Below, in pieces: positions 56,213 to 64,000 of a stretch of 64,000 bases of DNA (its first letter is position 1; each line of letters begins with the position of its first letter). The notes below the pieces were generated by a model that had not been told where the DNA came from, searched no databases, and saw only the letters and a program-made list of their open reading frames with translations. The stretch is from Arthrobacter gengyunqii (GTDB lineage Bacteria > Actinomycetota > Actinomycetes > Actinomycetales > Micrococcaceae): positions 2,294,001-2,358,000 of the forward strand of contig NZ_CP095461.1 of the NCBI RefSeq assembly GCF_023022985.1. Direction: 5' to 3'. The position numbers were made by a program, and so were the translations under genes.

Positions 56213-57592
56213 CTATGCCTTGTCGTCGCTCTTGGACTCTTCGGCAACCTCAGCCTCGGCGGCTTCAGTCTCGGCGTCAGCAACCGGTGCTTCTTCGCCG
56301 GCGGGGCGGACGAATTCGCTGAGGTCGATTTCAACGCCTGCGGTGTCGGTGACCTTGGCCTGCTCGAGGACCTTGGCAAGTGCCTTGCGGCGGCGAACTT
56401 CGCCAACCATCATCGGGACCTGGCCGCTCTGGTCGATCAGCTGGGCGAACTGGTTCGGATCCATGCCGTACTGGCCCGCTGCGGAAACGATGTAGTCGAT
56501 CAGCTCGTTCTGGCTGACACCCACTTCTTCCTTGTCGGCAACAGCGTCGAGGATGATCTCGTTCTTGAAGGCGGCAGCAGTGTTCTCGCGAACTTCTGCG
56601 CGGTGCTCTTCGGTGTCGTGATCCTCGCCCTGGGACTGTGCGCTCTCAGAGTTGAAGTGCTGCTCCAGCTGTTCTTCGATGACGGACTCCGGAACCGGAA
56701 CCTCGATCATTTCCAGCAGCTTCTCCAGGACCTTGTCGCGGGCTTCGACGCCCTGCTCCATGAGCTTGGACTCTGCGGCACGCTTGGTCAGGTCTTCGCG
56801 GAGTTCTTCGATGGTGTCGAATTCGCTGGCCAGCTGAGCGAAGTCGTCGTCGGCCTCGGGAAGCTCGCGCTCCTTGACCGCCTTGACCGTCACCGTGACA
56901 GTGGCGTCTTCGCCGGCGTGCTCGCCGCCGGCCAGCTTCGTTTCGAAGGTGGCGGATTCGTCAGCGGACAGACCGGTGACTGCTTCGTCCATGCCCTCAA
57001 GCATGGTGCCGGCGCCAACCTGGTAGGAGAGGTCAGCAGCGGAGTCGATTTCTTCGTCGCCAACCTTGGCCACGAGATCCATGGTCAGGAAGTCGCCCTC
57101 GGCGGCGGGACGGTCCACGGACTTCAGCGTGCCGAAGCGGCCGCGCAGTTCGTCCAGTGCCTTGGTGACGTCGTCGTCGGAGGCTTCGGCAGGCTCAACC
57201 GTGACCTCAAGGCCGGAGTAGTCCGGGAGCTCGATTTCGGGGCGGATGTCCAGCTCAACATTGAAGACCAGCTGGCCTTCGTTCGTGGCGGGGTCCGGAA
57301 CTTCGCTGATCTCAACCTCGGGGCGGCTCAGCGGACGGATGCCCGTTTCCTGCACGGCACCCTGGTAGAAACCGTTCAGGCCGTCATTGATCGCGGTCTC
57401 CAGGACGTAGCCGCGGCCGACGCGCTGGTCGATGAGCCTGTTGGGGACCTTGCCCTTGCGGAAGCCAGGCACCTGCACCTGGGTGGCGATGGTCTTGTAG
57501 GCCTCGTCGATGCTCGGCTTCAGTTCCTCGAACGGAACTTCGACAACGAGCTTTACCCGGGTGGGTGTGAGGTTTTCTACAGCGCTCTTCAC
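56213..57592 (-). CDS. tig: Trigger factor
   Basis: This ribosome-bound chaperone and prolyl isomerase has 459 residues. It has an N-terminal ribosome-binding domain with [17 protein letters not shown] (the signature loop) near residue 43, an FKBP-like domain at about 155-245 ([11 protein letters not shown]), and a long helical C-terminus ending in an acidic Ala/Glu tail. The GTG start at 57592 follows AGGAGAAC. Location upstream of clpP1P2 is the conserved order. Confidence 0.97.
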   Translation of the reverse strand: MKSAVENLTPTRVKLVVEVPFEELKPSIDEAYKTIATQVQVPGFRKGKVPNRLIDQRVGRGYVLETAINDGLNGFYQGAVQETGIRPLSRPEVEISEVPDPATNEGQLVFNVELDIRPEIELPDYSGLEVTVEPAEASDDDVTKALDELRGRFGTLKSVDRPAAEGDFLTMDLVAKVGDEEIDSAADLSYQVGAGTMLEGMDEAVTGLSADESATFETKLAGGEHAGEDATVTVTVKAVKERELPEADDDFAQLASEFDTIEELREDLTKRAAESKLMEQGVEARDKVLEKLLEMIEVPVPESVIEEQLEQHFNSESAQSQGEDHDTEEHRAEVRENTAAAFKNEIILDAVADKEEVGVSQNELIDYIVSAAGQYGMDPNQFAQLIDQSGQVPMMVGEVRRRKALAKVLEQAKVTDTAGVEIDLSEFVRPAGEEAPVADAETEAAEAEVAEESKSDDKA

Positions 57593-57648
57593 AGCGTAGT
57601 TCTCCTGAGGTTTCTGGGGATTGGGTCTGCACCATGTGTACTACAGAG

Positions 57649-57722
57649 TCGGGGTGACAGGATTTGAACCTGCGACTTCCTGCTCCCAAAGCAGGCGCTC
57701 TTCCAAGCTGAGCTACACCCCG
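57649..57722 (-). tRNA. tRNA-Pro (TGG)
   Basis: On the minus strand, acceptor CGGGGTG pairs with CACCCCG, the discriminator is A and no CCA is encoded. The anticodon loop TTTGGGA in a CCTGC/GCAGG stem gives TGG, reading Pro. It lies between tig and tRNA-Gly, opposite in orientation to the latter. Confidence 0.95.
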
Positions 57723-57861
57723 TCAGTGCACCTGACAGCCTACCGGCAGAAACCGCCCTGTGCACAATTGGAGGGAGCCCAGCCTTGCCGCAGGCCGTTT
57801 CCCGGAAGGGATTACCGAACCGCTGAATTCCCGTGCTAAGGTAAAACCTGCCTTAGGCGCC

Positions 57862-57932
57862 GGGGATGTAGCTCAATGGTAGAGCCTCAGTCTTCCAAAC
57901 TGATTACGCGGGTTCGATTCCCGTCATCCCCT
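57862..57932 (+). tRNA. tRNA-Gly (TCC)
   Basis: Acceptor GGGGATG pairs with CATCCCC, the discriminator is U and no CCA is encoded. The anticodon loop CTTCCAA in TCAGT/ACTGA gives TCC, reading Gly. T-arm: GCGGGTTCGATTCCCG. A terminator follows 30 bp later. Confidence 0.95.
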
Positions 57933-57962
57933 CAGTAATATAACCGGCACCCGCCGGCTTCG

Positions 57963-57998
57963 AAAGGGTTCTGCACTACTGTGCAGGACCCTTTTGTG
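57963..57998 (+). terminator. Terminator after tRNA-Gly
   Basis: A 14-bp stem with one G-U pair (57963-57976 with 57981-57994), 4-nt loop, trailing TTTTGTGTTT. Confidence 0.9.
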
Positions 57999-58035
57999 TT
58001 TGCCGTTTATTCCATCGGCCCTGGGGCTGATGCGC

Positions 58036-58079
58036 TCGACCCCCGGAGTTGAGGTGATCGATCCCCGAGGCTGAGGTGC
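58036..58079. repeat. Imperfect 22-bp tandem duplication
   Basis: Two adjacent 22-bp units (58036-58057 and 58058-58079) share most positions, including TCGA, CCCCG and TGAGGTG. They lie between tRNA-Gly and the DUF222/HNH gene. The rest of 57999-58180 shows no gene. Confidence 0.55.
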
Positions 58080-58180
58080 AGCCGCCGGCGGCACTGCGGA
58101 TCGCTGGCCGGGAAATACGGGTATTCCGCAAGTAACCGCGGGCCTGATGAACAGCGGCCTGAGTTACTAAAATCGAATGT

Positions 58181-59668
58181 ATGTACTACTCAACAGGGCG
58201 TCTCGTCGCCTCGAATCAGGTCAGCCGTGTCGCTAACCGGCCGGCTTCAAACCTTACTGCTGGTCGGGTTTTCAACCCCTCCGTAACCCGGGATGCTCTG
58301 GAAGCCGCCGAGCGGGTGCGCCTGATCGATGAGATTCGAGCGTTGGAGGAGTTGAAGTGTGCCGTAGCCGCGGCTCAGGCACGTGCTGCGGCCGCCTTTG
58401 ACGAATCCACCCGTGCTGCACAGTCCCGGGCCGGACTCAGGGCGGAACAGCTGGGACGCGGCGTCGCAGCACAAATTGCGCTGGCGCGGCGGGAGTCGCC
58501 CCATAACGGTGCCAAGCTGCTCGGCTTGGCGCGAATTCTTAGCACCGAAATGCCGTGGACCTTGAAAGCCCTCGCTGCGGGCGTAATCAGCGAATGGCGG
58601 GCCACTATCCTGGTCCGGGAAACAGCGTGCCTGTCGCTGGCTCACCGGCAGCAGGTGGACAAGCTCATTGCCGGCAACCCCGCAGAACTGGAACAACTTG
58701 GAGACCGAAAGCTCATAGCCCGGATCAAGTCCCTGTCCTACGGCCTGGATCCGCACTCCGTGGTCAACCGGGCGGCGAAGGCGGCAGCCGACCGCTACGT
58801 TTCCTGTCGTCCGGCGCCGGACACCATGGCCTATGTATCCGCACTTCTGCCGGTGGCCCAGGGTGTAAGCGTGTTCGCTGCCCTCACCAAGGAAGCGCAC
58901 CGGCTCCGCGCCGCCGGAGATCCCCGTTCCAAGGGGCAGATCATGGCGGACACCTTCGTCGAGCGCTCTACTGGTCAGGCACGGGCAGAAGATGTGCGGG
59001 TTGAAGTGCAGCTCATCATGACGGACAGGGCCCTGCTGCACGGAATCCTGCCCACGGCCGGATCCGGCTTGAACCGGGAACCGGCACCGGCGTCAGCATC
59101 AGCATCAACGTCAACGTCAACGTCAACGTCAGGTGAGGATTCCATCCCCGACGGTTCAGAACCGGCGCTACTGGCCGGGTACGGCGTAGTTCCGGCACAG
59201 TGGGCGCGGGATCTGATCCTCAGCAGCCGTGCTGGAAGCGATCGGCACACGGGCCGCGGCCGCCGCACAGAAGTCTGGCTGCGGCGCCTCTACACGGAAC
59301 CGGCTTCGGGCCGCTTGACGGCAATGGATTCCAGAGCACGCCTCGTTCCCGCCGGACTGGCGAGACTGATTGCCACCAGAGACCAGCTCTGCCGGACACC
59401 GTGGTGCGGGGCACCGATCCGGCACTTCGACCACATCAAGCCCTTCCGTAACGGCGGGCCAACCAATGCCGAGAATGTCCAAGGCCTTTGCGAAGCATGC
59501 AATCAAGCGAAAGAGGCACCCGGTTGGTCTGCGTCCGCCGTTTCTGTGGCCGCTCCAGCTGCGGGCAAGTGCGGCTCAGGCAACGCAGCCGGCAGGCACA
59601 CTGTGCTCACGAAGACACCCACGGGTCACATCTACCGCTCCACGGCGCCGCCTCTTCCAACCGGATGA
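58181..59668 (+). CDS. DUF222 / HNH endonuclease-domain protein (13E12-like)
   Basis: The 495-residue protein has a DUF222 helical domain (about residues 30-300; QIALARRESPHNGAKLLGLA and MPWTLKALAAGVISEWRA) and a C-terminal HNH motif: CRTPWCGAPIRHFDHIKPF with GGPTNAENVQGLCEACNQ near residue 430. Two CxxC-like pairs suggest zinc. Between them is a Ser/Ala/Thr tract encoded by a hexanucleotide repeat. Such genes occur in many copies in actinobacteria and belong to the 13E12 group, associated with mobile DNA, but their activity is not defined. No RBS of note precedes the ATG. Confidence 0.88.
   Translation: MYYSTGRLVASNQVSRVANRPASNLTAGRVFNPSVTRDALEAAERVRLIDEIRALEELKCAVAAAQARAAAAFDESTRAAQSRAGLRAEQLGRGVAAQIALARRESPHNGAKLLGLARILSTEMPWTLKALAAGVISEWRATILVRETACLSLAHRQQVDKLIAGNPAELEQLGDRKLIARIKSLSYGLDPHSVVNRAAKAAADRYVSCRPAPDTMAYVSALLPVAQGVSVFAALTKEAHRLRAAGDPRSKGQIMADTFVERSTGQARAEDVRVEVQLIMTDRALLHGILPTAGSGLNREPAPASASASTSTSTSTSGEDSIPDGSEPALLAGYGVVPAQWARDLILSSRAGSDRHTGRGRRTEVWLRRLYTEPASGRLTAMDSRARLVPAGLARLIATRDQLCRTPWCGAPIRHFDHIKPFRNGGPTNAENVQGLCEACNQAKEAPGWSASAVSVAAPAAGKCGSGNAAGRHTVLTKTPTGHIYRSTAPPLPTG
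59092..59131. repeat. In-frame hexanucleotide microsatellite in the HNH gene
   Basis: About three TCAGCA-type and four TCAACG units encode alternating Ser with Ala or Thr. As units are six bases, copy changes keep frame; the tract lies in the flexible linker. Confidence 0.75.
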
Positions 59669-59672
59669 TCGG

Positions 59673-60560
59673 TCAGGCGTCCTGGCAGTTCGGGCACCAG
59701 TAGAGTTTCCGGGCACCCATCTCGGTACCGGCAACCGCCGTTCCACATCGACGGCACGGCAATCCGGTCCGCTTGTAAACGTAGTGGGCGTCCGCCAGGG
59801 GCACTGGCACGGAGTCGCTGTCCCGATCGGCAGGCAGGGTGGTGATAATCCGGCCCTCGGCAACGCCGTCGCGCATAACGGACGCAATGTCCGCCCACAG
59901 GTTCGCTGCTTCGTCCTCGCTCACATCCCGTCCCAGCCGGAAGGGCGAGATCCGCTGCCGGAAGAGCACTTCGGCACGGTAGACGTTGCCCACCCCGGCC
60001 AGGATTTCCTGGTTCATCAGCAGCAGGCCCACCGGAGAACCTTTACCGCGCAGGCGCGCTGCGAATTCCGTACCGTCAGCTTCGTCCTGAAGCGGGTCCG
60101 GTCCCAGCCGTGCGACGACGGCGGCACGCTCCGCTTCGGTGATCACCTCGCAGGCAGTGGGGCCGCGCAGATCTGCCCAGCCGTGCTCCGACACCAGCCG
60201 CACCCGGACAGCACCCTTGGGAGGGGGCGGTCCCGCGTAGGTACCGCCGTCGTCGTCGGACGCGATCTCCCGCTCCCCCACCTTCCGCGGGGCACCAATG
60301 CTGGAGGCACCAAGGAAGCTGGAGTCTCCGCCAAAATCAAACGCGCCGTACAGGCCGAGGTGGATGCGCAGGTACAGGTCGTTGTCGAACCCCAGGAACA
60401 ACTGCTTTCCGTGCGCCGCAGCGCCCGCCAGAACGTGTCCGTCCAGCCGCGCTGCACCCGCCGCGAAGCGGCCCTGCGGGCTGGATACTTCCAGCCGGTG
60501 GCCGGCAAACACCGAGGTGAACTGCCGGGCTAACCGGTGGATGGAATGCCCTTCAGGCAT
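59673..60560 (-). CDS. Fpg/Nei-family DNA glycosylase (Nei2-like)
   Basis: The 295-residue bifunctional glycosylase/AP lyase removes oxidised bases. The N-terminus MPEGHSIHRLA provides the catalytic Pro2/Glu3. LLMNQEILAGVGNVYRAEVL is the helix-two-turn-helix, and the C-terminal zinc finger is CRRCGTAVAGTEM followed by YWCPNCQ. The GH after PE points to the Nei/Nei2 branch rather than Fpg. Its ATG shares one base with the rpiB stop (TGATG), so it is translated together with rpiB. It ends 4 bp from the convergent HNH gene. Confidence 0.92.
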   Translation of the reverse strand: MPEGHSIHRLARQFTSVFAGHRLEVSSPQGRFAAGAARLDGHVLAGAAAHGKQLFLGFDNDLYLRIHLGLYGAFDFGGDSSFLGASSIGAPRKVGEREIASDDDGGTYAGPPPPKGAVRVRLVSEHGWADLRGPTACEVITEAERAAVVARLGPDPLQDEADGTEFAARLRGKGSPVGLLLMNQEILAGVGNVYRAEVLFRQRISPFRLGRDVSEDEAANLWADIASVMRDGVAEGRIITTLPADRDSDSVPVPLADAHYVYKRTGLPCRRCGTAVAGTEMGARKLYWCPNCQDA

Positions 60561-61036
60561 CAGGAGTCCGCGATGGTACCGGTGGTCTCGTACTCGGCGA
60601 TCTTCGCGATGCGGCGGTTGTGCCGCTCGGCATTGCTGTAGGGCTCGGCGAGGAAAGCCTCGATAATTTCAGTGGCTTCCTCAACCGTGTGCTGCCGGCC
60701 GCCGACGGCAACGACGTTCGCATCATTGTGTTCGCGGGCCAGCTTGGCAGTGGAGAGATTCCAGGCGAGGGCGGCACGGACGCCCCGAACCTTGTTGGCG
60801 GCAATCTGCTCGCCGTTGCCGGAACCGCCCAGCACGATGCCCAGGGCGTCAATTCCGCTCTGCTGGTCAATCACCACGGCCTCGGCGGCTGCAATGCAGA
60901 ACGCCGGGTAATCGTCCTCGGCGTCGTAAACCTGCGGGCCGTGATCGACCATCTCGTAGCCCTTGCCGCGAAGGTGGGCCAAGAGGTGGGCACTTAGTTC
61001 CATGCCCGCGTGGTCGGTTGCAATATGGACGCGCAT
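60560..61036 (-). CDS. rpiB: Ribose-5-phosphate isomerase B
   Basis: The 158-residue RpiB/LacAB-fold enzyme interconverts ribose-5-phosphate and ribulose-5-phosphate. MRVHIATDHAGMELSAHL, the VDHGPQVYDAEDDYP segment, GIVLGGSGNGEQIAANKVRG (phosphate-binding loop) and ARNLST-like WNLSTAKLAREHNDANVV are visible. The general base Cys of many RpiB proteins is replaced here by Ser or Gly in GGSGNG, as in the actinobacterial group using Glu. It is followed by the glycosylase gene with a one-base overlap. Confidence 0.95.
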   Translation of the reverse strand: MRVHIATDHAGMELSAHLLAHLRGKGYEMVDHGPQVYDAEDDYPAFCIAAAEAVVIDQQSGIDALGIVLGGSGNGEQIAANKVRGVRAALAWNLSTAKLAREHNDANVVAVGGRQHTVEEATEIIEAFLAEPYSNAERHNRRIAKIAEYETTGTIADS

Positions 61037-61230
61037 GTTCCATCCGTTTTCTGTGAGGGGATATCCTGCGCTTCCAGCCTAGCCGCTGTCCTACGGGCAC
61101 AAATAATGCTCCGGCGGTCTGTGTCCTGGTGTGCACGCGCCGGGAAAACTGCACCCTTTAGCCAAACAATCAGCGGTTCCTTTCTTTACTGGGCGTAAAC
61201 CAGTGAGACAATGTTGCAATTGTTATAAGC

Positions 61231-61260
61231 CGTAAGGCCGAGTTCCGTCAGGCCGAGTTA
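61231..61260. repeat. 15-bp tandem repeat in the pepN leader
   Basis: Two adjacent 15-bp units (61231-61245 and 61246-61260) differ at two positions; both contain AGGCCGAGTT. They lie just downstream of a TTATAA element near 61223 and about 45 bp before the pepN start. No gene is seen in 61037-61304. Confidence 0.6.
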
Positions 61261-61304
61261 GAGCACGGCGGACTCCACTTCGCACATATTGGAAAGGCAA
61301 CACC

Positions 61305-63866
61305 TTGCCAGGTATGAATCTCACGCGCTCAGAAGCCCGTGAACGAGCAGAACTGATCAGCGTCGATTCCTATGACGTGAACCTGGACCTCACCCGCGGG
61401 GACGAGGTCTTCGGCAGCACCACCGTGGTTCGGTTCTCCGCGCGGCAGGGCGCCTCCACGTTTATCGATGCGGTGACCGCCGCCGTACGCCGTGTCACCC
61501 TGAACGGCGTTGATCTGGATCCTGCCGAGGTGTCCGACGGCGTCCGCATCCAGTTGCCGAACCTCGCAGCGACCAATGAACTTGTGGTGGAGGCCGAAGC
61601 CTTCTACATGAACACGGGTGAAGGACTGCACCGCTTCGTGGACCCGGTGGACAACGAGGTATACCTCTACTCCCAGTTTGAGGTCCCGGATTCCCGCCGG
61701 ATGTTCACCGTCTTCGAACAGCCCGATCTGAAGGCCACCTTCCGCTTCACCGTTACGGCGCCGTCGCACTGGGATGTCATCTCCAACTCCCCCACCCCGG
61801 AACCGGTGCCCGCCGGCTCGCTGGAAGAGGGCGGCAAGCACGCCACCTGGTCGTTTGACCCGACGCCCCGTATCTCCTCTTACATCACGGCATTGATCGC
61901 TGGTCCCTACCAGTCAGTGCGCAGCGAGCTCACCAGCTCCGACGGCCGCGTGATTCCGCTGGGCGTGTTCGCCCGCAAGTCACTCATGCAGCACTTGGAC
62001 GCGGAGAACGTGTTCAAGCTGACCCGGCAGGGCTTCGAGTTCTACGAAGCGCAGTTCGGCACGCCGTACCCGTTTGAGAAGTATGACCAGTTGTTCGTGC
62101 CGGAATTCAACGCCGGAGCCATGGAAAACGCCGGAGCCGTCACCTTCCTGGAAAGCTATGTCTTCCGCTCCCGCGTGCCCGACGCCACTGTGGAGCGCCG
62201 TGCCATCACCATCCTGCACGAGCTGGCGCACATGTGGTTCGGCGACCTGGTCACCATGCGCTGGTGGAACGACCTGTGGCTGAACGAGTCCTTTGCCGAA
62301 TTCATGTCCACGCTGGCGGCCGCCGATGCCACTGAGTTCAAGCAGTCCTGGACCACGTTCGCGTCCATGGAGAAGGCCTGGGCCTACCGCCAGGACCAGC
62401 TCCCCACCACCCACCCGATCGTCGCCGAGATCCGCGACCTCGAAGACGTGCAGGTGAACTTCGACGGCATCACCTATGCCAAGGGCGCCTCCGTGCTCAA
62501 GCAGCTGGTGGCCTGGGTTGGCCAGGACCAGTTCATGGCCGGTGTCCGCCAGTACTTCGGCAAGCATGCCTGGGGCAACACCGAGCTCAAGGACCTGCTC
62601 TCGGAATTGGAAGCAGCCAGCGGCCGCGACCTGAAGCAGTGGTCCGAGCTGTGGCTCGAGACCGCCGGCGTCAACACCCTGCGGCCTGAGCTGGAAGTGG
62701 ACGACGACGGCGTGATCACCTCGTTTGCGGTTCTCCAGAGCGCCGTGGCCGAGTATCCGACGTTGCGCCCGCACCGGCTGGCCATTGGCTTCTACGACAG
62801 CGGCGAGGACGGAAAGCTGCACCGCACCCACCGGGTGGAGCTGGACGTCGACGGCGAACGCACCGACGTTGCCGAGCTGGTGGGACGGCAGCGTCCGGAC
62901 CTTCTCCTGCTGAACGACGATGACCTGGCCTACGCCAAGATCCGCCTCGATCCGAAGTCCGAACACACCGCCGTCCGGCGGCTGCGGGACATTGCGGAGT
63001 CGCTGCCCCGCACGCTGGTCTGGGCTTCCGCCTGGGACGCTGCACGCGACGGCGAGATTCCGGCCCGCAACTACGTGGAACTGGTGCTGCAGAACATCGG
63101 CTCCGAGTCCGACTCTTCGGTGGTCCAGGTGCTGCTGCGCCAGCTCGCCACCACGCTGGCCTTCTACGTGGCTCCCAAGGACCGAGAGCCCATGATGGCC
63201 GCAGCGGCGGACAGCCTCTGGGAGCTGGCGGCCGCAGCGGCCCCGGGTTCCGATTCCCAGCTGCAGTTCGTGAAGTCCTTCGCCGGACACGCAGTGACGG
63301 ATGAGCACCTCGACACGCTGGACGGTCTGCTGTCCGGCGACCGGACGCTGGAGGGCCTGCAGATTGATGCCGACCTGCGCTGGGAACTGCTCACCGGTCT
63401 GGTCGCCGGCGGCCGCCTGGGCGAAGCGGACATCGCAGCTGAGGCCGAGAAGGACCCCACTGCCACCGGCCAGCTCGCTGCCGCCATGGCCCGTGCCGCC
63501 CTCCCCACCGCTGAAGCAAAGGCCGCAGCATGGGAAGCCATTGTGGAGCGCACCGACATGCCCAACGCAGCCCAGCGTTCGGCGATTGTTGGCTTCAGCC
63601 GCGTGCACGACTCAGCGCTGCTGGAACCCTACGCGGAGAAGTACTTCTCTTCGGTACGTGAGGTCTGGAATACCCGGACCCATGAAATTGCCCAGCAGAT
63701 CGTCACCGGCCTGTACCCGTCCCGGCTGACCACGCAGGCCACTGTGGATGCCACGGACGAGTTCCTGGCGTCCCTGGGCGACGAAGCTCCCTCGCTGCGC
63801 CGGCTGCTGCTGGAAAGCCGTGACGGAGTGGTCCGTGCGCTGAAGGCCCAGGCAGCGGACAAGTAA
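61305..63866 (+). CDS. pepN: Aminopeptidase N (M1 family)
   Basis: The 853-residue zinc metallopeptidase of the M1 family has an N-terminal beta-saddle domain, the exopeptidase motif GAMEN (near residue 270), and the zinc site HELAHMWFGDLV with the second Glu in WLNESFAE. A helical C-terminal domain (ERAP1-like) follows. The start is TTG at 61305, with AAAGG at proper spacing; the ATG at 61314 (MNLTRS) is the alternative but is too far from that site. It is divergent from rpiB and monocistronic. A hairpin lies 50 bp after the stop. Confidence 0.96.
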   Translation: MPGMNLTRSEARERAELISVDSYDVNLDLTRGDEVFGSTTVVRFSARQGASTFIDAVTAAVRRVTLNGVDLDPAEVSDGVRIQLPNLAATNELVVEAEAFYMNTGEGLHRFVDPVDNEVYLYSQFEVPDSRRMFTVFEQPDLKATFRFTVTAPSHWDVISNSPTPEPVPAGSLEEGGKHATWSFDPTPRISSYITALIAGPYQSVRSELTSSDGRVIPLGVFARKSLMQHLDAENVFKLTRQGFEFYEAQFGTPYPFEKYDQLFVPEFNAGAMENAGAVTFLESYVFRSRVPDATVERRAITILHELAHMWFGDLVTMRWWNDLWLNESFAEFMSTLAAADATEFKQSWTTFASMEKAWAYRQDQLPTTHPIVAEIRDLEDVQVNFDGITYAKGASVLKQLVAWVGQDQFMAGVRQYFGKHAWGNTELKDLLSELEAASGRDLKQWSELWLETAGVNTLRPELEVDDDGVITSFAVLQSAVAEYPTLRPHRLAIGFYDSGEDGKLHRTHRVELDVDGERTDVAELVGRQRPDLLLLNDDDLAYAKIRLDPKSEHTAVRRLRDIAESLPRTLVWASAWDAARDGEIPARNYVELVLQNIGSESDSSVVQVLLRQLATTLAFYVAPKDREPMMAAAADSLWELAAAAAPGSDSQLQFVKSFAGHAVTDEHLDTLDGLLSGDRTLEGLQIDADLRWELLTGLVAGGRLGEADIAAEAEKDPTATGQLAAAMARAALPTAEAKAAAWEAIVERTDMPNAAQRSAIVGFSRVHDSALLEPYAEKYFSSVREVWNTRTHEIAQQIVTGLYPSRLTTQATVDATDEFLASLGDEAPSLRRLLLESRDGVVRALKAQAADK

Positions 63867-63916
63867 AACCCGCCGGCCGGTGGATAACGCCTGCCGGTGG
63901 CGCTCAACCATTGCGC

Positions 63917-63952
63917 ACGGCGGTGTCCAGGACCAATCCGGGACACCGCCGT
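63917..63952. terminator. Hairpin after pepN
   Basis: A perfect 12-bp stem (63917-63928 with 63941-63952) with a 12-nt loop and no T-run. It lies 51 bp past the stop; the sequence from 63953 to the window end shows no identifiable gene. Confidence 0.6.
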
Positions 63953-64000
63953 CGGCCCCTGTCGGTAGAAAACGAGCCACACCAGAAACGAGATGCCAGG

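Noticed and set aside
59092..59131. CRISPR-like short repeat array
   Set aside because: Units are six bases, contiguous and in-frame inside a coding linker; there are no spacers. No CRISPR array was seen anywhere in the window.

Overview
The window is GC-rich chromosomal DNA from an actinobacterium, most likely an Arthrobacter-like member of the Micrococcaceae. The evidence is the gene content and order. It includes rne-rplU-rpmA-obg-proB-proA-nadD-rsfS, ileS-folC-DUF4233-ndk, and tig-clpP1-clpP2-clpX. It also has a class Ib nrdHIEF operon, a mycothiol-type DsbA-like reductase, a DUF222/HNH gene and many GTG or TTG starts. Product names rest on motifs and family knowledge read by eye; no database search was run.

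Layout. 1-8.2 kb holds small accessory genes: a CoA-transferase cut by the window edge, a PaiB-like flavoprotein, a YtcJ-like amidohydrolase, an exporter-like membrane protein divergent from its MarR regulator across a paired palindromic operator, a VanY-like carboxypeptidase, DUF1697, MOSC and DinB proteins. 8.2-13.9 kb is a visibly AT-richer patch encoding a membrane protein with two DivIVA-type repeats, followed by nrdHIEF, in which a GIY-YIG/NUMOD3 homing-endonuclease-like gene sits between nrdE and nrdF. 14.2-24 kb holds LysR, FUSC, a lipoprotein, an App1-type phosphatase, a desaturase, a PLP enzyme followed by a sugar-lactone oxidase with an apparent N-terminal frameshift, a lysoplasmalogenase and a NUDIX protein with a C-terminal PIN/NYN-like half.

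24-37 kb is a minus-strand housekeeping block: RNase E/G, ribosomal proteins L21 and L27, Obg, proline synthesis, NadD and RsfS, ending in two identical tRNA-Ala genes. 37-42 kb has VKOR, a maltokinase-cap-like protein, a PRISE-type SDR and mgtE; mgtE is preceded by about 430 nt of leader containing a 25-codon ORF with a near-ideal Shine-Dalgarno sequence. 42-49.6 kb is the ileS operon behind a T-box leader, plus SDR, NUDIX and DUF488 genes. 49.7-57.6 kb carries valS, a thiol reductase and the clp/tig protein-quality block. 57.6-64 kb has tRNA-Pro, tRNA-Gly, a DUF222/HNH protein, an Fpg/Nei glycosylase, rpiB and pepN.

The observations most worth following are the homing-type gene inside the ribonucleotide reductase operon, the putative leader peptide upstream of mgtE, competing helices in the rne 5' leader, the double-DivIVA membrane protein and the oxidase frameshift.
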